Source of the DNA: Candidatus Moduliflexus flocculans
GTDB lineage: Bacteria; Moduliflexota; Moduliflexia; Moduliflexales; Moduliflexaceae
Assembly (NCBI GenBank): GCA_000739515.1
Contig: DF820456.1
Location: forward strand, 419,550-457,915
DNA: 38,366 nucleotides
Direction: 5' to 3'
How positions within the stretch are numbered: the stretch's first letter is position 1; each line of letters starts with the position of its first letter. Both the position numbers and the translations under genes were made by a program. Shown here piece by piece: positions 9,257-18,678 of the stretch. Below the pieces are notes generated by a model. That model ran no database searches and was not told the origin of the DNA. It worked only from the letters and a program-made list of their open reading frames with translations.

Positions 9257-9493
9257 ATGGACACTATTACATATCGAGGCATTGTTGACGGCAGCCAAAT
9301 AGGGTATCTCAACAGCATTATAGACAGCTACGACGGCATCGCGGCTGTCAGAACGATGGACGGCCCCGCAGGCGTGATCGAACTTTGGATTGCGCCAGAG
9401 TTCGAAGAATTAGTCAATACCATCATCCGCGATATTGCTGATGAAATCGGCCTGCAATCATATTATAAAGCCAGCAGCCGTTTGAGTGATTAA
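9257..9493 (+). CDS. DUF4911 domain-containing protein
   Basis: Small 78-aa protein matching DUF4911 (pattern RGIVDGSQIGYLNSIIDSYDG, then a core VIELWIAPEFEELV). The family is found in deltaproteobacteria and relatives near cell-shape or RNA genes and has no established function. No signal peptide or membrane segment is seen. The ATG at 9257 is the conserved-looking start; ATG at 9251 would add two residues. It diverges from mrdA and its stop is one base from the stop of the receiver gene on the other strand, so the two genes meet tail to tail without room for a terminator. Confidence 0.75.
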   Translation: MDTITYRGIVDGSQIGYLNSIIDSYDGIAAVRTMDGPAGVIELWIAPEFEELVNTIIRDIADEIGLQSYYKASSRLSD

Positions 9494-9494
9494 C

Positions 9495-9863
9495 TTACAT
9501 CGCCGCAAAAATCGCGTTGACTTTTTCGACGACTTTGATTGGGCTGAAGGGCTTTGACATATATTCGTTGGCATTGACTTTTTTCTTCGCGTCTTCGTCT
9601 AACTCCACGCCGCGCGCAGTGAGAATAATCACATAAATATGCTGCAATTCCGGGTCGCTTTTGATTTCTCGGCAGACTTCATAGCCGTTTTTTTTCGGCA
9701 TCATCACATCCAAAAAAATCAAATCCGGCTTTTCCTGCTTTGCTACCCGCAGACCTTCATCGCCATTCGGCGCGGTCAGCACGTCATAACCGTTTTTTTT
9801 CAAGACAAACATTAATGGCCTGACAATCGAAGGCTCGTCGTCAACTACCAGAATTCGTCGCAT
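9495..9863 (-). CDS. Single-domain response regulator (CheY-like receiver)
   Basis: 122-aa receiver without an output domain. The acidic pocket is Asp8-Asp9, the phospho-acceptor is Asp52 (FLDVMMP), the switch Thr is 82 and the conserved Lys is 104 (KPF). All are intact, so phosphorylation is expected. The start is the ATG at 9863 behind AAAGGA; the frame is open 19 codons further but without family match. It lies 37 bp after the GAF-SpoIIE phosphatase, so the pair is likely one operon. A plausible role is as input or output of that phosphatase pathway. No histidine kinase is in the window. Confidence 0.93.
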   Translation of the reverse strand: MRRILVVDDEPSIVRPLMFVLKKNGYDVLTAPNGDEGLRVAKQEKPDLIFLDVMMPKKNGYEVCREIKSDPELQHIYVIILTARGVELDEDAKKKVNANEYMSKPFSPIKVVEKVNAIFAAM

Positions 9864-9900
9864 AGTTCCTTTCCATCGTCCCCTGTCAACAAGGGGAACG

Positions 9901-11619
9901 CTAATGTACTTTGAGGACAACCACTGTAATATCGTCTGAACCGAGCGCGCTCCCGCTATATTCTTGCAATGCCGTGTAAATGGTCTCTAACAAATCATGG
10001 GAATTATAGTGGCCATAGCGTTCGATAACCTGGCGCAACCGCTCGAGTTTAAACATTTCTCCCGCGTCGTTCACCGCTTCCACCACGCCATCTGTATAAA
10101 AAATGATGACATCGCCAGATTGTAATGTCAGCGCTTTTTCTTCGAAATCCACCGACTCTAACATGCCGATGAGCATTCCCTCGGTATCTAACAACGAACA
10201 GACACCGTCATGCAGCAAAATCGGGTTGTTATGCCCGCCGTTTGAATAGCGCAACACTCTGGTGTTGGCGTCATATTCGGCGTAAAACATCGTGATAAAT
10301 AACTCGGCGTTCGTCAGATCGCTATACAGAATAAAATTGGTTTTACCGAGAATCGTCGCGGGCGATTGCTGCGTCAGCACTTCGGAGCGGAGCGTGCTGC
10401 GAGCTGCCGCCATCATCAGCGCCGCGCCGACATTATGGCCAGACACGTCCGCGATCACCATCCCTAATTTGTTGTCAGGGCTGAGAAAAAAATCGTAATA
10501 ATCGCCGCCGACTTGCGTGGCGGGCAGGCAGCGCCCCGCAAGTTCGATGCCCGGCAAGGACGGTGGATCGCCCGGCAGCAAGCCCGTTTGAATCTGCTGC
10601 GCGATTTCCATTTCCCGCTTGACACGTTCCGCATCTTTCACTTCTTCGATCAATTCGATGTTATAAAGCGACATCGCCGCCTGTGACGCAATCGCCGTCA
10701 ACAAGCGCAAATCGCCAGAGGTGAACATGTCCGAGCCTTGTTTGTCGGTCATGTTGATGACACCCATCACGCGCTTTTCGCTCTGTTTCGGCGAGCAAAT
10801 CATCGGGATTGAGAGAAACGATTTGCGTTTGTAGCGCATCGGCACGGACACAAACGATTTGCTTTTGTAATTTCGTTCCGTATGCGGAATATCTGGAAAT
10901 ATATCGTTTTCGATGTCTTCGATCAACAAATGTTTCCCGGAAACGAACACCTTGCCGCTCACGCCTTCGCCCGGCTTCACAAAGACCTGTTTGAGTTCTT
11001 CTTCCGTGAGATCAAGCCCATACGACGCCGCTAAAAATAATCGTTCTAAATGGTCGTCATAAAGCATGACGGAGGCTTTATCCACGCCGATCACGCGTAC
11101 GGCTTTTTCAAGAATGAAATTGCAAACAGTGTTCGAGTTAAGCACCGCGCCAATCGTATCGGCAATATCATAAATCAAATTGACTTCATTATATTTTTCA
11201 ATCAGTTCTTCCGTAAGGTTTTGCAATTCGTATTCTGAATAGGCCTTTTCGCCAATCCGCTCCGATAGAAACTCAATCAGAAGGCGAAACTCGCGGTTTT
11301 CGGCGGAATCGTTCTCTGTTAGGCCGGCTAAATAGCCATCAAGGTCTCCCTGGAACAAGATTGGCGCCGCAATTAGAACAACTCCTTCAGGCGCGTTTTC
11401 AGCAAGCGACACACCCTGCGCGTCATTCTGCACAACAAAAAGAGGCACTGGCTTCGCCTCTGCATTGTCTGAGAGCGAAGACATAACGATGTGCCCCTCA
11501 ACGTTCAGCACATAGAACGTTAGCGGCACAAACGAAGCGACTCGTTTCAGTATCGGCTGAATCTGATGCTCTCCAAGTATTTCTACGCTGCGCGGTATTC
11601 GGATATTCTGACTTTGCAT
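9901..11619 (-). CDS. GAF domain-containing PP2C/SpoIIE family serine phosphatase
   Basis: 572 aa. Residues 1-150 are an unrecognised sensor-like region, 156-321 a GAF domain, a short coiled coil (EVKDAERVKREMEIAQQIQ) follows, and 357-572 is a SpoIIE/RsbU-type PP2C phosphatase. Metal-binding motifs are present: GGDYYDF at 371, ADVSGHNVGAAL at 390, TDGVVEA near 510 and SDDITVVVL near 561. Such proteins dephosphorylate anti-sigma-factor antagonists (partner switching). The start is the ATG at 11619, which has AAGG upstream and follows a TTGACA promoter at 11690; the frame is open to 11721 but that would start upstream of the promoter. A 12-residue tandem repeat lies inside the GAF domain (separate entry). 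The receiver gene follows. Confidence 0.92.
   Translation of the reverse strand: MQSQNIRIPRSVEILGEHQIQPILKRVASFVPLTFYVLNVEGHIVMSSLSDNAEAKPVPLFVVQNDAQGVSLAENAPEGVVLIAAPILFQGDLDGYLAGLTENDSAENREFRLLIEFLSERIGEKAYSEYELQNLTEELIEKYNEVNLIYDIADTIGAVLNSNTVCNFILEKAVRVIGVDKASVMLYDDHLERLFLAASYGLDLTEEELKQVFVKPGEGVSGKVFVSGKHLLIEDIENDIFPDIPHTERNYKSKSFVSVPMRYKRKSFLSIPMICSPKQSEKRVMGVINMTDKQGSDMFTSGDLRLLTAIASQAAMSLYNIELIEEVKDAERVKREMEIAQQIQTGLLPGDPPSLPGIELAGRCLPATQVGGDYYDFFLSPDNKLGMVIADVSGHNVGAALMMAAARSTLRSEVLTQQSPATILGKTNFILYSDLTNAELFITMFYAEYDANTRVLRYSNGGHNNPILLHDGVCSLLDTEGMLIGMLESVDFEEKALTLQSGDVIIFYTDGVVEAVNDAGEMFKLERLRQVIERYGHYNSHDLLETIYTALQEYSGSALGSDDITVVVLKVH
10798..10869 (-). repeat. 36-bp in-frame tandem duplication inside the GAF domain
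   Basis: Two adjacent 36-bp units, 27 of 36 bases identical, encode YKSKSFVSVPMR followed directly by YKRKSFLSIPMI. GAF domains normally have one such strand (sFl-vPm) at this place, so the upstream unit looks like an extra copy that lengthens a beta strand or loop near the ligand pocket. Confidence 0.75.
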
Positions 11620-11660
11620 ATACCTTACATAAATGAATGAGAGTGTAACGTTTTTAAAAT

Positions 11661-11690
11661 ACCTTACACGTAATCCCACTCTTGTGTCAA
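11661..11690 (-). promoter_or_regulatory. Candidate promoter of the GAF-phosphatase operon
   Basis: TTGACA on the minus strand (11690-11685) with a poor -10, TAAGGT, 18 nt further (11666-11661). The following leader contains GTGTAA...TTACAC, an inverted repeat that could be an operator or a short stem. It supports translation start at 11619. Confidence 0.4.
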
Positions 11691-11813
11691 GCCTTATTTT
11701 CCGAACTCGCGAAAACTTCATTTTCTTCGTTTTCTATGTGGGATTCAAGAGAAGCCTCCGCGAGTAGAACCTCTTTTTTCTTGACTTTTTTTAATGCGCT
11801 TTCAAGTTCTTTC

Positions 11814-11882
11814 TATAATTATACCGATTGTGTGTAAAAGGATCATATACCCCATAAAGACGCCCTGTCTGGGCGTCTTTAT
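11814..11882 (+). promoter_or_regulatory. TATAAT box followed by a terminator-like hairpin in the rfaE1 leader
   Basis: A perfect TATAAT (11814-11819) lies about 35 nt before a perfect 12-bp hairpin (ATAAAGACGCCC, 11854-11865 with 11871-11882, loop TGTCT). The same stem core serves as the aspS terminator at 31123. It lies between divergent transcription units and 34 bp ahead of rfaE1. It could be an attenuator or end a very short RNA. The -35 is weak (TTGACT is too far away), and the T-run after the stem is only TTTAT. Confidence 0.45.
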
Positions 11883-11915
11883 CGTGGATGGGACAAAGAT
11901 GTTGGTAATTGAATT

Positions 11916-12941
11916 ATGGCCAATCTGACGCAATTACAGAACGTTATCCATCGTTTTCAGCAGGCGGCGCTGCTCGTGATTGGCGACGTGATGATTGATG
12001 AATATATCTGGGGCAAAGTCAGCCGCATTTCGCCGGAAGCGCCCGTGCCGGTGATTGACGTGGCCTCGCAATCGCAGCGGCTCGGCGGCGCGGCGAACGT
12101 GATTCATAACATCGTCTCGCTCGGCGGCAAGGCGTATCTCGGCAGCATGACCGGCGACGATGCGACTGGCACGGCACTGCGGCAGATGCTTTCCGACATC
12201 GGCGTGCCAACGGAACATCTGTTGATTGATCCATCGCGTCCGACGACCATCAAAACGCGCATCATCGCGCATCATCAACAAGTGGCGCGGCTGGATCGCG
12301 AAGTTCGCAATGACATGGCGACGGAGCAGACCGCGCAGATGCTCGCAACGGTCAAAGCGCTGCTGCCGCATATTCACGGCATCGTGCTGGAAGATTACGG
12401 CAAAGGCGTCGTGACAGGCGAGTTAGTGCAGGAAGTCGTGACATTGGCGCGAAAACATGGCAAGGTCGTCTCGGTTGACCCGAAAACGCATCATTTCGAC
12501 CGCTACGCGGGCGTGACGGTGATGACGCCGAATCACCATGAAGCGGGCGGCGCAGCGCAGATCGCGATTGATTCTCACGCCAAATTACTCGAAGCCGGAA
12601 AACGCCTGCTTGAGCGGTTGCAATGCGAATTTGTGTTGATTACGCGGGGCGAAGAAGGGATGTCGCTGTTCGACCGCGCCCGCCAGCTTGTGACGCATGT
12701 TCCCACGATGGCGCAGGAAGTCTATGATGTCACCGGCGCGGGCGATACCGTGATTGCGGCGCTGACGCTCGGCCTCGCGGCGGGCGCTGACCCGGTGGAT
12801 GCCATGTTGTTATCAAATGCGGCGGCGGGTGTGGTGGTCGGCAAAATCGGCACGGCGACGGTCAATCAGGACGAATTGCAGCGCGAACTGCTGGCAATGA
12901 CCGCCCGCAAGCTCGATATTCGACAGGAGTCTTTCGCATGA
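11916..12941 (+). CDS. rfaE1: D-glycero-beta-D-manno-heptose-7-phosphate kinase
   Basis: PfkB-family kinase that makes heptose 1,7-bisphosphate for LPS inner-core ADP-heptose. The 341 aa correspond to the kinase half of HldE/RfaE only. The start VIGDVMIDEYIWGKVSRISPEAPVPV is diagnostic, GGAANV binds substrate, and the catalytic DVTGAGDTV (about 272-280) carries the anion hole and base. The adenylyltransferase half (RfaE2) is not attached and not in the window. No good ribosome site precedes the ATG, so translation may depend on the leader structure. It overlaps kdsB by 4 bp (ATGA), so both LPS sugar genes are translationally coupled. Confidence 0.94.
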   Translation: MANLTQLQNVIHRFQQAALLVIGDVMIDEYIWGKVSRISPEAPVPVIDVASQSQRLGGAANVIHNIVSLGGKAYLGSMTGDDATGTALRQMLSDIGVPTEHLLIDPSRPTTIKTRIIAHHQQVARLDREVRNDMATEQTAQMLATVKALLPHIHGIVLEDYGKGVVTGELVQEVVTLARKHGKVVSVDPKTHHFDRYAGVTVMTPNHHEAGGAAQIAIDSHAKLLEAGKRLLERLQCEFVLITRGEEGMSLFDRARQLVTHVPTMAQEVYDVTGAGDTVIAALTLGLAAGADPVDAMLLSNAAAGVVVGKIGTATVNQDELQRELLAMTARKLDIRQESFA

Positions 12942-13687
12942 AGATCGTGGGGATTATTCCGGCGCGCTACAATTCCGTGCGCTTTCCCGGCAAGCCGCTT
13001 GTGGATATGGCGGGCAAGCCGATGATTCAGCGCGTCTATGAACAGGCGCAAAAAGTCGCGCTGTTTCAGCAAGTGATTGTCGCGACTGACGACGAGCGCA
13101 TCGAGGCGGCGGTCAAGCGTTTCGGCGGCGATGCGCGGATGACAGCGAAAACGCATCAGAGCGGCACGGATCGGCTGGCGGAAGTGGCGCGGCAGCTTGA
13201 CGCCGACATTCTGGTCAATGTGCAAGGCGACGAGCCGTTCATTGCGCCGGAGATGATCGAACAGGCGATTCGTCCGCTGCTCGACGATCCGGCGGTCGCT
13301 ATCGGCACACTGAAACATCACATCAAAACGCCAGACGAATTGCTGAATCCGAATGTCGTGAAAGTGATCACCACGCCGACCGGACGGGCGATTTACTTTT
13401 CGCGCTCGCCGATTCCGTTTATTAAAGGCAAAGAGATGCGGCAGGACGGATTTGCCGCATTTACGTTTTACCGGCATATCGGCCTCTACGCCTATCGCCG
13501 CGACTTTTTATTGACGTTCGCGTCGCTCCCCCAGACGCCGCTGGAAATGGCCGAAGGGCTGGAGCAGTTGCGAGCGTTGGAACATGGGTATGTTATTCAT
13601 GTCGTTGAAACTCACCACGAATCCCTCGGCGTGGATACGCCCGAAGATATGGAACGGGCGCTCGCCGTGCTAAGGGGTTCTTCATAG
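12938..13687 (+). CDS. kdsB: 3-deoxy-manno-octulosonate cytidylyltransferase
   Basis: Activates KDO to CMP-KDO for attachment to lipid A. 249 aa, the usual length. Nucleotidyltransferase signature IPARYNSVRFPGKPLVDMAGKPMIQRVYEQA at the start, DERI and VNVQGDEPFI for metal and nucleotide binding, YFSRSPIPFI and HIGLYAYRRDFL later, all typical of KdsB. AGGAG lies 11 nt before the ATG, inside the end of rfaE1. It is the second gene of the LPS pair. Cytoplasmic. Confidence 0.96.
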   Translation: MKIVGIIPARYNSVRFPGKPLVDMAGKPMIQRVYEQAQKVALFQQVIVATDDERIEAAVKRFGGDARMTAKTHQSGTDRLAEVARQLDADILVNVQGDEPFIAPEMIEQAIRPLLDDPAVAIGTLKHHIKTPDELLNPNVVKVITTPTGRAIYFSRSPIPFIKGKEMRQDGFAAFTFYRHIGLYAYRRDFLLTFASLPQTPLEMAEGLEQLRALEHGYVIHVVETHHESLGVDTPEDMERALAVLRGSS

Positions 13688-13701
13688 AATACTTGTAACG
13701 A

Positions 13702-13848
13702 CTTAGCCCGTAGGGCTTTAGGTGTTGTAGATGGTATTTTTTCTCAATATTCTTTACCGCGTAGCGGTTTTGGAGCGTATCGCCTACGGCGAAATACAGA
13801 GAAAATTGTCGCTCTTGCTACAATACTTCAAGCGCTACGCGCTAAATG
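13702..13848. repeat. Palindromic element of four triloop hairpins upstream of pyrG
   Basis: The ends are imperfect inverted repeats (TTAGCCCGTAGGGCTTTAGG near 13703 against the complement of 13815-13848). Inside are four 5-bp hairpins with GTA or TAC loops: AGCCC-GTA-GGGCT (13705-13717), ACCGC-GTA-GCGGT (13756-13768), TCGCC-TAC-GGCGA (13780-13792) and AGCGC-TAC-GCGCT (13831-13843). No ORF is supported. It is probably a MITE-like insertion or a structured leader. Confidence 0.65.
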
Positions 13849-13877
13849 GTTACGAATGTGTTACCGCGAAAGCGCAA

Positions 13878-15542
<1,665 letters not shown>

Positions 15543-15548
15543 ATGAAA

Positions 15549-15581
15549 AGACCTCACAGGTTTTCGAAACCAGTGAGGTCT
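15549..15581. repeat. 33-bp palindrome, family C, copy 1; probable pyrG terminator
   Basis: Arms AGACCTCAC-A-GGTTT and complement, with one internal A-A mismatch and a TCG centre, 6 bp after the pyrG stop and followed closely by CTTTTT. The same sequence occurs at 23593-23625 and 31170-31202, there as near-perfect palindromes. Confidence 0.75.
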
Positions 15582-15691
15582 GACTTTTTAATTTCCTGAA
15601 AAATTTCGTTGCATTTTCCAATTTGTTGTTGTTTTTGAGGTGCAACGTAAAGAACGCCGAATAGTTGTCAAAATATCTTGTGGATTGAACG

Positions 15692-16384
15692 ATGCGAGAA
15701 AAAACGACGATTTTGATATTGACCGCCAATCCGAAAAATACCAACCGACTACGGATTGACGAAGAAGTGCGGGAAATCCGGGAGACGCTGAAAGGCTCGT
15801 CTTCTCGAGAGCGGTTTGACGTGCAGGATCGGCTGGCGGTACGCCCAAAAGACATTCAGCAGGCATTATTGGATGTTCAGCCGCAGATTGTCCAGTTTTC
15901 CGGGCATGGTGTGCAGGACGGCTTGATGATCGAGGACAACGCCGGACAGGCGATGCTGGCAAAGCCTGAAGCGCTTGGCAATCTCTTCAAACTGTTTCCG
16001 GGACAGGTCGAATGCGTGTTTTTGAATGCCTGTTTTTCGCAATCGCAAGCCGAAGCCATCGCCGCGCACGTGACCTATGTCATCGGCATGGGCAGCAGCA
16101 TCGGCGATCAGACGGCCTGCGAGTTCGCCACCGGATTTTATCGCGGCCTCGGCGCGGGAAAAACGATCCCGGAAGCGTTCGAATTCGGACGCAACATGAT
16201 TGAATTTTCGGAAGCCGCGACGCCAGTGTTGCTAAAGCGGCCTATTAAGGATGGCGCGTCTTTTTCTACGCGAATGAGCGGCAAGAACCGGCGCATGTGC
16301 ATTGCGCCAAAGGGAGCGCTCGCGGCAAATTTTGGCTGTTGGCGGACACGTATGATATTCGCGCCGCGTATGTCCGTTCTATGA
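15692..16384 (+). CDS. CHAT-domain (caspase-like) protein with out-of-frame tail
   Basis: The first ~185 residues are a CHAT peptidase-like domain: a Rossmann-like start TILILTANPKNTNRLRIDEEVREI, then the catalytic dyad His72 (FSGHG) and Cys114 (LNACFSQ), then GMGSSIGDQTACEFATGFY and the closing TPVLLKRP. Stand-alone CHAT proteins of this type act with partner modules in bacterial defence or stress signalling. From about residue 186 the frame reads through the coding sequence of DUF4160 in a different frame, so the last ~45 residues are not a real domain. A TAA in the -1 frame sits exactly at the join. It is either a deletion junction or a truncated neighbour. The ribosome site is weak. Confidence 0.75.
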   Translation: MREKTTILILTANPKNTNRLRIDEEVREIRETLKGSSSRERFDVQDRLAVRPKDIQQALLDVQPQIVQFSGHGVQDGLMIEDNAGQAMLAKPEALGNLFKLFPGQVECVFLNACFSQSQAEAIAAHVTYVIGMGSSIGDQTACEFATGFYRGLGAGKTIPEAFEFGRNMIEFSEAATPVLLKRPIKDGASFSTRMSGKNRRMCIAPKGALAANFGCWRTRMIFAPRMSVL

Positions 16385-16482
16385 CGCGGCAGGAAGAACG
16401 CGAAATCCGCAAAATTTTATTTGATCATTTTGACGAGTTGATCGAACGCTGGAACGCGTTCAAGGAGGAACAAGATGAGTAA
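16249..16482 (+). pseudogene. DUF4160 gene lacking its own start
   Basis: In the frame -1 to the CHAT gene, codons from 16249 read GWRVFFYANERQEPAHVHC and continue to a stop at 16480-16482 (77 codons). This is a clear DUF4160 (the FFYxNE...EPxHVH signature and C-terminal EREIRKILFDHFDELIERWN). Only the usual first six to eight residues are missing: a TAA lies directly before the first Gly codon. It could still be expressed from an internal GTG (16300), which loses the signature, or by a -1 shift from the CHAT frame. The stop overlaps the start of DUF2442 by 8 nt, as in intact pairs. Confidence 0.65.
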
Positions 16483-16966
16483 TATTTACGCCATTCGCAA
16501 TTTCAGAGTCACGGAGAACGCTATTCGCTTCGAACTTGACGACGCGACGATTTGCGTGCCGTTCGAGCGATCCGGTTCGAAGCTCTTGTTATTTGCGCGA
16601 TCCGAACAGCGGCAAGTGTTTGAGGTGGATGACGATGGATTGGGCGTGCATTGGCCGCTGTTGGATGAGGATTTGTCCATTGCCGGATTACTCCGCGCTG
16701 CCGGCCGCGATGATCTTGTCGTTTCCGCCATTCCGTCGTCCTACCGCGAGGATGTGCCAGCAGTTGCGCCATCAACGGTTTCCTATCCGCGCAAAACGCC
16801 GGATCGAAACATTGTTGCGCCTGCCATGTGCCCTGACCGGTCGCGGGATTGCATTCCCGCCCGGATACATTTTTCTGAGATGAAAAAATGCGCGATTTTA
16901 CAACACAAGAGAGGAACGAAGCATGAATGTACATGTGCAATATCTTATCAACGAACAAGGAAATAA
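16475..16966 (+). CDS. DUF2442 domain-containing protein
   Basis: The first ~80 residues match DUF2442 (RFELDDATICVPF, then GLGVHWPLLDEDLSIAGLL). DUF2442 is typically the small partner encoded next to DUF4160, and such pairs behave like toxin-antitoxin-type modules in gene-neighbourhood surveys; their biochemistry is not settled. A strong GGAGG precedes the ATG, which overlaps the DUF4160 stop. The frame continues for ~80 residues with no family likeness (PDRNIVAPAMCPDRSRDC...), running over the start of the antitoxin gene. This tail is probably read-through into unrelated DNA after loss of the true stop. Confidence 0.65.
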   Translation: MSNIYAIRNFRVTENAIRFELDDATICVPFERSGSKLLLFARSEQRQVFEVDDDGLGVHWPLLDEDLSIAGLLRAAGRDDLVVSAIPSSYREDVPAVAPSTVSYPRKTPDRNIVAPAMCPDRSRDCIPARIHFSEMKKCAILQHKRGTKHECTCAISYQRTRK

Positions 16967-17144
16967 AACCGCTGTGTGGATTCCTTTTGACGAGTGGCTG
17001 GAAATTGTTGAAACATATCATCTTCCTATTCAAGAAAACGGTTCGCAACAGCGCCCGTTCGGATTATGCAAGGGTGAGTTTATTGTTCCAGACGATTTCG
17101 ACGCGCCATTGCCAGAGTCTGTGTTGCAGGATTTCAATGGTTGA
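16923..17144 (+). CDS. Small antitoxin-like protein (VapB/DUF2281-type)
   Basis: 73 aa. The C-terminal signature PFGLCKGEFIVPDDFDAPLPESVLQDF is typical of antitoxins paired with PIN-domain VapC ribonucleases; the acidic, loosely folded tail would bind the toxin. The N-terminal half (MNVHVQYLINEQGNKTAVWI) suits the DNA-binding or dimer part. GAGAGGAA precedes the ATG. The expected toxin is missing: an overlapping ATG opens only a 15-codon frame (separate entry). It is therefore probably an orphan antitoxin. Confidence 0.7.
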   Translation: MNVHVQYLINEQGNKTAVWIPFDEWLEIVETYHLPIQENGSQQRPFGLCKGEFIVPDDFDAPLPESVLQDFNG

Positions 17145-17184
17145 CGAAACCATCATGCGCTATCCCGTAAAAATCATGGGGTAA
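17137..17184 (+). pseudogene. Possible stub of the cognate PIN toxin
   Basis: An ATG overlapping the antitoxin stop by 8 nt, the usual coupling for these pairs, opens MVDETIMRYPVKIMG and then stops. PIN toxins of this group commonly start with a short lead followed by VKxLLDTHxFLWW, so PVKI would be the last surviving residues before a deletion. The remnant is too short to be sure. Confidence 0.3.
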
Positions 17185-17310
17185 TGGTTATTTTTCTTGA
17201 CATGACGCGACGACATTCGGCATTTCCGGGCGATTCTTATTGACATTGCCTGATAACAACATGACACATCACCTGACAACACGGTCAGATTCAACACACA
17301 AGGAGAGATT

Positions 17311-18561
17311 ATGAGCAAGCCGAAAGTGGTCTTAGCCTACAGCGGCGGACTCGATACGTCCGTCATTTTGAAATGGTTGGAACAAAAAGGCTACGATGTC
17401 GTCGCCTACGTCGCGAACATCGGCCAGAACGAGGATTTCGAGGAAATCCGGCAGAAAGCCCTGAAAACCGGCGCATCGAAAGTCTATGTCGAAGATATTC
17501 GGGAAGAATTCATCACTGATTTTGTCTTCCCGGCGATTCAGGGCAACGCGGTGTATGAAGGCCGCTATTTGATGGGCACGTCGTTGGCGCGGCCTACCAT
17601 CGCGAAAAAGCATATCGAAATCGCCTACAAAGAAGGCGCAGAATACGTCTCACACGGCGCGACCGGCAAAGGCAACGATCAGGTGCGATTCGAATTGACC
17701 TTTTACGCGCTAAATCCTGAAATCAAGGTGATTGCGCCCTGGAAAGACCGCGAATTTCTGAATCAGTTTCAGGGGCGCACCGACCTGCTGAATTACGCTG
17801 AGAAACACGGCATTCCGGTCAAGGCGACGCTGAAAAAGCCGTACAGCGAAGATGAAAACATCATGCACATCAGCCACGAAGCCGGGATTCTCGAAGACCC
17901 GATGCTGCGCCCGACGGAAGATATGTTCACGCTGACCAAATCGCCGAAAGACGCGCCAGACAAGGAAACCGTGCTGGAAATCGAATTCAAGGACGGCATT
18001 CCGGTCAAAGTGACCAACCTGAACGACGGCACGGTCAAACAGACGCCGCTGGAACTCTTTTTGTATATGAACAAAATCGGCGGCGAAAACGCCATTGGCC
18101 GCGTGGATATGGTGGAAAACCGCTACGTCGGCATCAAGTCGCGGGGCGTCTATGAAACGCCGGGCGTGACCGTGCTGATGGCCGCGCATCGGGATTTGGA
18201 AGGGATTGCGATGGATCGCGAAGTCATGCGGCTGAGGGATATGCTGATGCCGAAATTTGCGGAACTGATTTACAACGGCTACTGGTTCGCGCCGGAAATG
18301 GAATTCATGCTCTCGATGATTCGCAAATCGCAGGAAGGCGTGGATGGCACGGTGTTGGTGTCGCTCTATAAAGGCAACATCACCTCAATAGGCCGGAAAT
18401 CGCCGAATTCGCTCTATAATCAGGATTTGTCCAGCATGGACATCGCGGGCGGATTCAATCAGGAAGACTCGCGTGGGTTTATCAACATCAACGCCGTGCG
18501 GCTCAAAGCGCATCATGTCATCCTCAAAAAACGGATGCCGCATCTGTTCGGCGGGAAGTAA
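17311..18561 (+). CDS. argG: Argininosuccinate synthase
   Basis: ATP-dependent joining of citrulline and aspartate in arginine synthesis. 416 aa. The PP-loop [15 protein letters not shown] (residues 9-23) binds [15 protein letters not shown] and [16 protein letters not shown] bind citrulline and aspartate; all are intact. The start has a perfect AAGGAGAG site. It stands alone: neither argH nor argF is near, which is common when arginine genes are scattered. The short gap before it contains two TTGACA words (17197, 17240) but no convincing -10. Confidence 0.97.
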   Translation: MSKPKVVLAYSGGLDTSVILKWLEQKGYDVVAYVANIGQNEDFEEIRQKALKTGASKVYVEDIREEFITDFVFPAIQGNAVYEGRYLMGTSLARPTIAKKHIEIAYKEGAEYVSHGATGKGNDQVRFELTFYALNPEIKVIAPWKDREFLNQFQGRTDLLNYAEKHGIPVKATLKKPYSEDENIMHISHEAGILEDPMLRPTEDMFTLTKSPKDAPDKETVLEIEFKDGIPVKVTNLNDGTVKQTPLELFLYMNKIGGENAIGRVDMVENRYVGIKSRGVYETPGVTVLMAAHRDLEGIAMDREVMRLRDMLMPKFAELIYNGYWFAPEMEFMLSMIRKSQEGVDGTVLVSLYKGNITSIGRKSPNSLYNQDLSSMDIAGGFNQEDSRGFININAVRLKAHHVILKKRMPHLFGGK

Positions 18562-18566
18562 CGATA

Positions 18567-18643
18567 AGGAGTGCAAAAGCTTGCTTTTGCCACGTGATAT
18601 CGCCTGACTTCGTCAGGCCGCAAAAGCAAGCTTTTGCATTCCT
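18567..18643. repeat. Small inverted-repeat element, family D, copy 1
   Basis: The ends are AGGAGTGCAAAAGC and its near-complement (TGCATTCCT at the right). Each end contains its own hairpin (GCAAAAGC-TT-GCTTTTGC), and CTGACTTCGTCAG sits in the middle. It begins 6 bp after the argG stop, so it may also end the argG transcript. Related copies are at 24431-24510 and, diverged, 26323-26372. Confidence 0.7.
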
Positions 18644-18678
18644 GTTCAATCATTACTCAACTTATAGGAGGTGTTTTG

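Noticed and set aside
9495..9920. Longer form of the receiver gene starting at 9920
   Set aside because: The extra 19 codons overlap the phosphatase end, and the ATG at 9863 has a proper ribosome site and the family's normal start.
12866..13477. 203-codon minus-strand ORF
   Set aside because: Antisense to kdsB; arginine- and histidine-rich shadow of a GC-rich gene.
16521..17048. 175-codon minus-strand ORF in the accessory islet
   Set aside because: Antisense to DUF2442 and the antitoxin, both with strong ribosome sites on the other strand.
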